Source: an uncultured Alphaproteobacteria bacterium (GTDB lineage Bacteria; Pseudomonadota; Alphaproteobacteria; RF32; CAG-239). From it: 10,726 bases of DNA. Made by a program: the position numbers and the translations under genes. A model generated the notes under the pieces. It searched no databases, was not told the origin of the DNA, and was given only the letters and a program-made list of their open reading frames with translations. Shown piece by piece: positions 8,101 to 10,726 of this stretch. Position 1 is the first letter of the stretch, and every line of letters starts with the position of its first letter. The stretch lies in NCBI GenBank assembly GCA_934254925.1, contig CAKQMD010000040.1:1-10726 (forward strand). Reading direction: 5' to 3'.

Positions 8101-9397
8101 CATTCGCTTTGAAAAAGGCGCCTTTAACATCAACAGTCTGGAGTTCAGCGGCCGCAATATTACGGTGACGGCCGGAGGAGACGGCAGCTTACGGGATTGG
8201 GATATGAACGCGGCGTTTAGCGTCAAATATGCCGAACCGAAGTTTTTGCCGGGATACAGTTTTTTACTGAAAGGAAATATGGCGGCGCCGGATTTGGAAA
8301 GCGACGTCAAGGCTTTGAGCGATTTGTACGACAGTCGGCAGCAGCAGTTGGAAGACCGCAAAAAGGAACAAGAGGCGCGGCAACAGGAACGGCTTAACCT
8401 TTTGTTGGAAGACCAGCGCCGGGCGACGGAGGTTTTGAAGGAAACCTTGGCCGGTACGCTCAGCGCCGAAGCTGAGGCTAGAAAAAACGACGCCTACGGA
8501 GATGAAGCGCGGAAAGCTTATGAGAATGCCTTGGCAGCGATTGCGGAAAACTTGCAGGCGGCGGAGGCTTTGCTGGTGCAAGTTCAAGTGCCTCTGGCCG
8601 ACGAGGCCTTGATTGAGGAGGCCAAGCAAAAGAACGGCGGGTTGACCGCAGAAGTTGAACGCATCAGAAAAACGTTGGATGAGGTGCGGCTTAAAGATCT
8701 GCGGCTGATGACGCGGGACCATTATGACCGGACGACTGAGACTTATAACAATTCCAAAGTGGCACTTTTCGAGTTTCACGGCAGAAAGGACAAATTCGGC
8801 AGCGCGCTGGCGGAGATTATCACTTCCTATCGCTTGGACGAGGATGAAACCTTGCTGAAACTCGACGAGGCCATAGAGGGCGAAAGTGCCTCTTTGGAGG
8901 AAGTCAACCAAGAGATCGCCCAACAGTTTACAGCACTGAATCGGGCCAAAACGGCCGAAGACCTGGTCCGGGTCGACCAAAGCCTGCAGCAGTTGCAAGA
9001 AAGAGCAGCGGCCGCGCAAACGTCCTTGTTGGGCAAGATTGCTGAATATGAGGTTTATGCCGGACAAAAGGTCGAGGCGGAAACCAAGGCTTATCAGGAT
9101 CGTCTGCGTGCCGAAGAAGTTCAGCGCAAGCTTGAAGAAAACACCGGTACGATCTCGATTAAAAAAACGGGTAAGAGCGTGACGGTTCAGCGGGCAATCG
9201 AAGACATTGAAAAGGCCGAAGAACTGACCTCAAAGGAAGGGGTTCGGGTTTTGGATTTTTCGGGAAACCGAGTGCGTCGCAACGAAGGCGGGCGGACATC
9301 GGAACCCGTTGAAAAAGAAGAGAAAAAAAGCGGCATTGTCATTCGGCGCAGCGGCGGAGAAAAAGTGCCTTCGGGGGGTGTGATTATTCGGAAATAA
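5177..9397 (+). CDS. AsmA-family envelope protein with C-terminal coiled-coil extension
   Basis: A 1406-residue protein starting at TTG 5177. Residues 4-26 form one hydrophobic segment (VWIGIGAVLSLAVIGVSVYV) after a short Lys-rich start, so it is likely anchored in the inner membrane with the rest in the periplasm. Residues from about 27 match the AsmA N-terminal pattern: DWNEHKDKIAAQFSEVTGK, then FDGAVSFSLFPRPYLSA. A long beta-rich middle and an AsmA C-terminal-like part (about 800-1040) follow, with GSTAFDRINGDIRFEKGAF. AsmA relatives (AsmA, TamB, YhdP) are linked to outer-membrane biogenesis and lipid transfer between membranes. From about 1050 to 1320 the sequence turns into charged Glu/Gln/Arg/Ala helices typical of coiled coil. 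It ends with GTISIKKTG (1324-1332) and the related GIVIRR (1386-1391) and GVIIRK (1401-1406). E. coli AsmA is about 617 residues and lacks such a tail. The family call is firm; the role of the tail is unknown. Confidence 0.88.
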   Translation: MKKVWIGIGAVLSLAVIGVSVYVASIDWNEHKDKIAAQFSEVTGKVIVFDGAVSFSLFPRPYLSATRVQIYNPGAPSNKPLATMDALVAKLSLLPLLQGNFEVERMSLVKPQINMELEEDGRLNWQSEFSEEQRRRLENVEISLNSVTIEEASVNFSDPFHGIGFTLDNLNGEVIAQNIMGPYRIEGNYIKDGNPEGFAISIGQLSPTFATSLNVVVTHPTSESYLRFDGTFLLNNQALNGNVIFESKKLKNFIEANFKDVALDAAYDYPLAASMELNTNKVQVNLSNVVVKYGETQGAGNIQIPRQEQSSDYDPAAQEGEARKRLSVAFDFTNVDLKPLFYAFKKQFDTYREGAAYRPDWAFDIVADLRAVKGNYDDQDFKDLELSFDEVNNVLTINSLRASVPGETTFSLSGDIFSSEETLSYDLDTRFSSNELLRTLRWLNINPVVNTVGTYRRASGTAKFNGTLQKIQIAPFELSIDKSKLSGEMGIRAGDRPDALVRLNADMINFDNYLPPMPKEEQEKPLAERMAYRFSHLGFLNDFEMELLFNLDLGIYENMPYEKVTLDATLMNGRLEIGKLDIGNAANAAVSGSGMLSGFGSKPAFENVKYSLSSSDALSTLNKLEVKVPDWDFKQLKNLEIKGIATGGFDLLATKTTCKLGRLEALYNGKLEVKEGTVHYDGQLEAKHPDFVKMLQEMNYAYAPKVLSLGSFALNGKVVGSRNNYKVSGLEAQIGVNRFEGEVAYDLVNGRPNLLTTLQVNQLELERFFYNPTMASGPAKLEVTQNETQETAFLTPLSKNNEKFNFEWYQRFDFNGKISADVLSYHDLRLENAVLEATLANGIAGVTSLNGTYRGGSLDAHAELRMQNMPTLSGTLDFKNIRIDGGDWGGSRYGLEGGTANSRLSFDTLAASESEIWDNLNGNWAFQIAGATVKGWNTAAIFEDITKRKVSEGLAALVQENLQRGSTAFDRINGDIRFEKGAFNINSLEFSGRNITVTAGGDGSLRDWDMNAAFSVKYAEPKFLPGYSFLLKGNMAAPDLESDVKALSDLYDSRQQQLEDRKKEQEARQQERLNLLLEDQRRATEVLKETLAGTLSAEAEARKNDAYGDEARKAYENALAAIAENLQAAEALLVQVQVPLADEALIEEAKQKNGGLTAEVERIRKTLDEVRLKDLRLMTRDHYDRTTETYNNSKVALFEFHGRKDKFGSALAEIITSYRLDEDETLLKLDEAIEGESASLEEVNQEIAQQFTALNRAKTAEDLVRVDQSLQQLQERAAAAQTSLLGKIAEYEVYAGQKVEAETKAYQDRLRAEEVQRKLEENTGTISIKKTGKSVTVQRAIEDIEKAEELTSKEGVRVLDFSGNRVRRNEGGRTSEPVEKEEKKSGIVIRRSGGEKVPSGGVIIRK
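8324..9397 (+). other. Coiled-coil tail and Gly-Ile-Arg repeat end of the AsmA-like protein
   Basis: These codons (about residues 1050-1406) encode a region rich in Glu, Gln, Arg, Lys and Ala with few prolines, beginning around RQQQLEDRKKEQEARQQERL. Several helical blocks are split by short breaks, for example near VPLADE and the Phe/His/Gly-containing FEFHGRKDKFG. The last 85 residues are less helical and carry three short related motifs of form G-x-I-x-I-basic-basic or GVIIRK. Base composition and codon use look like the rest of the gene, so nothing points to a recent fusion. Confidence 0.6.
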
Positions 9398-9400
9398 GAC

Positions 9401-9428
9401 TTGCTGAAACGTTTTTTTATGATATAGT
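9401..9428 (+). promoter_or_regulatory. Weak candidate promoter for the galU-like gene
   Basis: The 71-base gap after the AsmA-like gene contains TTGCTG (9401-9406), 16 nt, then TATAGT (9423-9428). The -10 matches 5 of 6 consensus bases, the -35 only 3 of 6. There is no terminator hairpin in the gap, so the gene may also be read through from upstream. Confidence 0.3.
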
Positions 9429-9468
9429 TCGGGTATAGATCTTGAAATATTATTTAGGAGTTTTATGA

Positions 9469-10362
9469 ATGAAAAAAATGCCCGAAGTCTGCATCATCCC
9501 CGTTGCAGGTCTGTCAACGCGTAATCTGCCCTCTACGAAGGCGATCCACAAAGGTTTTTTAACCCTGCACAGCAAGCCGATCATTCAATATGCTGTCGAC
9601 GCCTGTGCCGAAGTGGGGATTAAGGAAGTTATTTTTATATACAGCGACCAATCAAGCAAACATTTGTTCGAGAAGCATTTTTCGCCTTATCCGTGGCTGG
9701 AGAATCATCTGCGGGAAAAAGGAAAACTTGATCTGCTCAAGGTGATCCAGGAGATTATTCCCGAGGGGATGAAATTTTCTTTTGCTGAGCAAAAAGAACC
9801 TAAAGGCAACGGTCATGCCGTGCTGATGGCAAAAGAGTTGGTCGGCGACCGCGACTTTATCGTCATGTGGGCGGACGACGTTTACGTCAATGTTCACAAA
9901 GGCAAGGGAATTCTGGCCCAGTTGTTGGACGCCTATGAAAAATACGGCGGTATGATTGACAACGTGCAGGAGTTTCCCCGCGAAGAGATTGTGCGTTACG
10001 GTGCTTTGGTGGGGGCCGTGCGCGACGGCAACATCGTTCATGCCAAGGGCAAAATCGAAAAGCCGGCACCGGACAAGATCCCTTCCAATTACGGCAGTCT
10101 TGGGCCGTATATTCTGCCCAATGCGATTATGGACATTTTGCCTGAAGTGCAAAAGGGAACAAACGGTGAAATCAATCTGGCCGACGCCATGGGGTTGGCG
10201 GCAGAGAGAGGCATGAAGCTGACCGGTGTGATTTGTGACGTGGTGCGTTTTGACTGCGGAACAAACAAGGAACTGGAGAAGTCCAATCTTAAGCTGTCGC
10301 TTATGGAAGATCCGGAGTTGCGTTGCTTTTGCAAAAACCTGCTGGATACCATGTTGGTTTAG
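9469..10362 (+). CDS. GalU-like UTP-glucose-1-phosphate uridylyltransferase family protein (divergent)
   Basis: A 297-residue nucleotidyltransferase of the length and layout of bacterial GalU, which makes UDP-glucose from UTP and glucose-1-phosphate for surface polysaccharides. Visible features are a nucleotide-binding start PVAGLSTRNLPSTKAIHKGF at 11-30, KPIIQYAVD at 36-44, KEPKGNGHAV at 109-118, the metal-site segment WADDV with D136/D137, KIEKP with K198, NYGSLGPYIL at 207-216, GEINLADA at 233-240 and FDCGTN at 261-266. Several positions depart from the usual GalU pattern: GLSTR for GLGTR, HKGFL for PKEML, WADDV for a P-D-D form, and the weaker FDCGTNKE end. The fold and family are clear; the exact sugar or nucleotide is not, hence no symbol. 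ATG 9469 has AGGAG (9456-9460) at 8-nt spacing. An out-of-frame ATG at 9465 is closer to that site. A strong terminator follows. Confidence 0.8.
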   Translation: MKKMPEVCIIPVAGLSTRNLPSTKAIHKGFLTLHSKPIIQYAVDACAEVGIKEVIFIYSDQSSKHLFEKHFSPYPWLENHLREKGKLDLLKVIQEIIPEGMKFSFAEQKEPKGNGHAVLMAKELVGDRDFIVMWADDVYVNVHKGKGILAQLLDAYEKYGGMIDNVQEFPREEIVRYGALVGAVRDGNIVHAKGKIEKPAPDKIPSNYGSLGPYILPNAIMDILPEVQKGTNGEINLADAMGLAAERGMKLTGVICDVVRFDCGTNKELEKSNLKLSLMEDPELRCFCKNLLDTMLV

Positions 10363-10381
10363 GTTTTTAATCATTGTTAGG

Positions 10382-10410
10382 AAAAAAGCCCCTCGTTGAG
10401 GGGCTTTTTT
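10382..10410 (+). terminator. Intrinsic terminator after the galU-like gene
   Basis: A perfect 13-bp inverted repeat: six A, then GCCCCTC (10388-10394), loop GTT (10395-10397), GAGGGGC (10398-10404), then six T (10405-10410). The GC-rich core plus T-run is a textbook Rho-independent terminator. The matching A-run on the left means it could also stop transcription on the minus strand. It insulates the second flagellin from upstream reading. Confidence 0.95.
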
Positions 10411-10426
10411 CTGTCTAAATAGACAG
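10411..10426. repeat. Palindrome CTGTCT-AAAT-AGACAG, possible operator
   Basis: Perfect 6-bp arms around four A/T bases, starting on the base after the terminator T-run. It is not followed by a T-run, so it is not a terminator itself. It overlaps the TAAA of the possible flagellar sigma promoter, a place where a dimeric regulator could act. No known regulator site was recognised. Confidence 0.45.
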
Positions 10427-10441
10427 ATCTGAGGTCAATAA
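10416..10441 (+). promoter_or_regulatory. Possible flagellar-sigma (sigma-28-like) promoter of the second flagellin
   Basis: TAAA (10416-10419), 14 nt, then GTCAATAA (10434-10441), which matches 6 of 8 bases of the enterobacterial GCCGATAA element. Usual spacing is one nt longer and the core CG is CA here, so this is only a candidate. It would give a leader of nearly 100 nt before the flagellin start. Confidence 0.3.
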
Positions 10442-10472
10442 ATTATATCCAAAAAGTGAGATAGGCTGAGGA

Positions 10473-10491
10473 AAAAGCTTGCAAGGCTTTT
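10473..10491 (+). repeat. Leader inverted repeat AAAAGC / GCTTTT
   Basis: Six-base arms (10473-10478 and 10486-10491) around a 7-base loop TTGCAAG; the inner CTTGCAAG (10478-10485) is nearly self-complementary. Only four T follow the second GC, so it is a poor terminator. In RNA it would be a small hairpin in the flagellin leader if transcription starts upstream; in DNA it could be a protein site. Confidence 0.4.
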
Positions 10492-10518
10492 GAGGAGAAT
10501 TCTCATTTCTTTTATACT
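10490..10518 (+). promoter_or_regulatory. Candidate housekeeping-type promoter of the second flagellin
   Basis: TTGAGG (10490-10495), exactly 17 nt, then TATACT (10513-10518): 4 of 6 and 5 of 6 consensus matches with ideal spacing. The start would fall near 10525, leaving a very short leader that still contains the Shine-Dalgarno AAGGAG (10531-10536). Many flagellins use a flagellar sigma factor instead, so both candidates are listed. Confidence 0.45.
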
Positions 10519-10536
10519 CCTGGTATTAAAAAGGAG
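10493..10536 (+). promoter_or_regulatory. Possible Shine-Dalgarno masking element in the flagellin leader
   Basis: CTCCT (10517-10521) is complementary both to the Shine-Dalgarno AGGAG (10532-10536, loop of 10) and to an upstream AGGAG (10493-10497, loop of 19). The pairings exclude each other, so they could form an on/off pair. The palindrome GAGAATTCTC (10495-10504) overlaps the upstream copy and gives a third alternative. Stems are only 5 bp, and the switch exists only if the transcript begins upstream of about 10490. Confidence 0.25.
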
Positions 10537-10541
10537 AAGAA

Positions 10542-10726
10542 ATGAGCAACAATATCAGTTTAACCGCGTCAATGCGATCAAACTTACTCAGCCTGCAGAA
10601 TATTGCGGGACAGGTTGATTTGACCCAAAACCGTCTTTCGACCGGATTAAAAGTCAATTCTGCGATTGACAATCCTTCTTCTTATTACACTGCTGTTTCC
10701 TTGAACAACCGCGCCAGTGACTTGTC
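10542..10726 (+). CDS. Second flagellin, N-terminal end (3' partial at window edge)
   Basis: ATG 10542 follows AAGGAG (10531-10536) at 5-nt spacing. The 61 full codons give MSNNISLTASMRSNLLSLQN and onward, the D0 helix of flagellin, the extracellular filament subunit exported by the flagellar type III system. From codon 9 the protein is identical to the first flagellin in the window, while DNA differs at 14 of 161 bases, all third codon positions. It defines the missing start of the first copy. The central domain lies outside the window, so it is unknown whether it too has a beta-helix insert. It has its own leader and follows a strong terminator, so it is an independent transcription unit. 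Confidence 0.93.
   Translation, partial: MSNNISLTASMRSNLLSLQNIAGQVDLTQNRLSTGLKVNSAIDNPSSYYTAVSLNNRASDL
10566..10726 (+). repeat. Direct repeat of positions 1-161 (flagellin 5' coding sequence)
   Basis: Base-by-base comparison with positions 1-161 gives 147 of 161 identical (about 91%), no gaps, same orientation. The two copies lie 10,565 bases apart and may extend beyond the window on both sides. They arise from flagellin paralogy, and are long enough to matter for homologous recombination or gene conversion. Confidence 0.9.

Noticed and set aside
8264..9067. Minus-strand open frame of 267 codons opposite the coiled-coil tail
   Set aside because: Leu/Gln-rich translation is what antisense of Glu/Gln/Lys-rich coiled coil gives. 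No independent evidence of a gene.
9652..10374. Minus-strand open frame of 240 codons opposite the galU-like gene
   Set aside because: Antisense shadow of a gene with clear motifs. No homology seen.
10464..10482. Sigma-54 promoter near AGGCTGAGG...TTGC before the second flagellin
   Set aside because: The GG-to-GC spacing does not fit: the GG at 10464 is 11 nt from the GC at 10477, and for the TTGC at 10479 the upstream hexamer GAGGAA matches TGGCAC poorly.
10363..10541. Invertible promoter (phase-variation) element before the second flagellin
   Set aside because: The palindromes here are short and lie side by side; no pair of separated inverted repeats flanks the promoter and no recombinase gene is nearby.

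Overview
The window looks like chromosome of a flagellated Gram-negative bacterium, most likely an alphaproteobacterium. The support is the alphaproteobacterial style of the flagellin N-terminus, a long AsmA-type envelope protein and an E. coli-like deo gene set. The lineage is inferred from protein style; no rRNA or taxonomic marker is present. Coding density is high and gaps are short. No tRNA, rRNA, CRISPR array, insertion sequence or phage gene was seen.

Layout. (1) Positions 1-1803, + strand: a flagellin gene missing only its first 8 codons. It has conserved N- and C-terminal filament domains around a large inserted domain that reads like a right-handed beta-helix. The frame is broken by one in-frame TAA at 1171-1173. 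(2) Positions 1821-5074, - strand: a compact operon, read right to left as cdd, punA, deoC, deoA, with two 8-nt start/stop overlaps and one 3-nt gap. It encodes nucleoside deamination, phosphorolysis and deoxyribose-phosphate cleavage. (3) Positions 5075-5176: a short AT-rich divergent control region. (4) Positions 5177-9397, + strand: a 1406-residue AsmA-family protein with an N-terminal membrane anchor and an unusual C-terminal coiled-coil extension of about 350 residues. (5) Positions 9469-10362, + strand: a divergent GalU-like sugar nucleotidyltransferase, followed by a strong intrinsic terminator. (6) Positions 10411-10541: a structured leader/promoter region. (7) Positions 10542-10726, + strand: the start of a second flagellin, cut by the window end.

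How the parts relate. The four minus-strand genes form one salvage pathway. Cdd deaminates cytidine and deoxycytidine. PunA and DeoA release bases and (deoxy)ribose-1-phosphate. DeoC splits deoxyribose-5-phosphate into acetaldehyde and glyceraldehyde-3-phosphate. The linking phosphopentomutase (DeoB) is not in the window. The AsmA-like and GalU-like genes point to envelope and surface-polysaccharide work. The two flagellins are direct repeats that bracket this non-flagellar block of about 8.7 kb. Over the 161 bases they share in the window they differ at 14 sites, all silent third-codon changes.

Most notable: the interrupted beta-helix flagellin with an intact downstream half, the AsmA protein with a coiled-coil tail ending in small Gly/Ile/Arg repeats, the GalU-like protein with altered signature residues, and a possible Shine-Dalgarno-masking switch in the second flagellin's leader.
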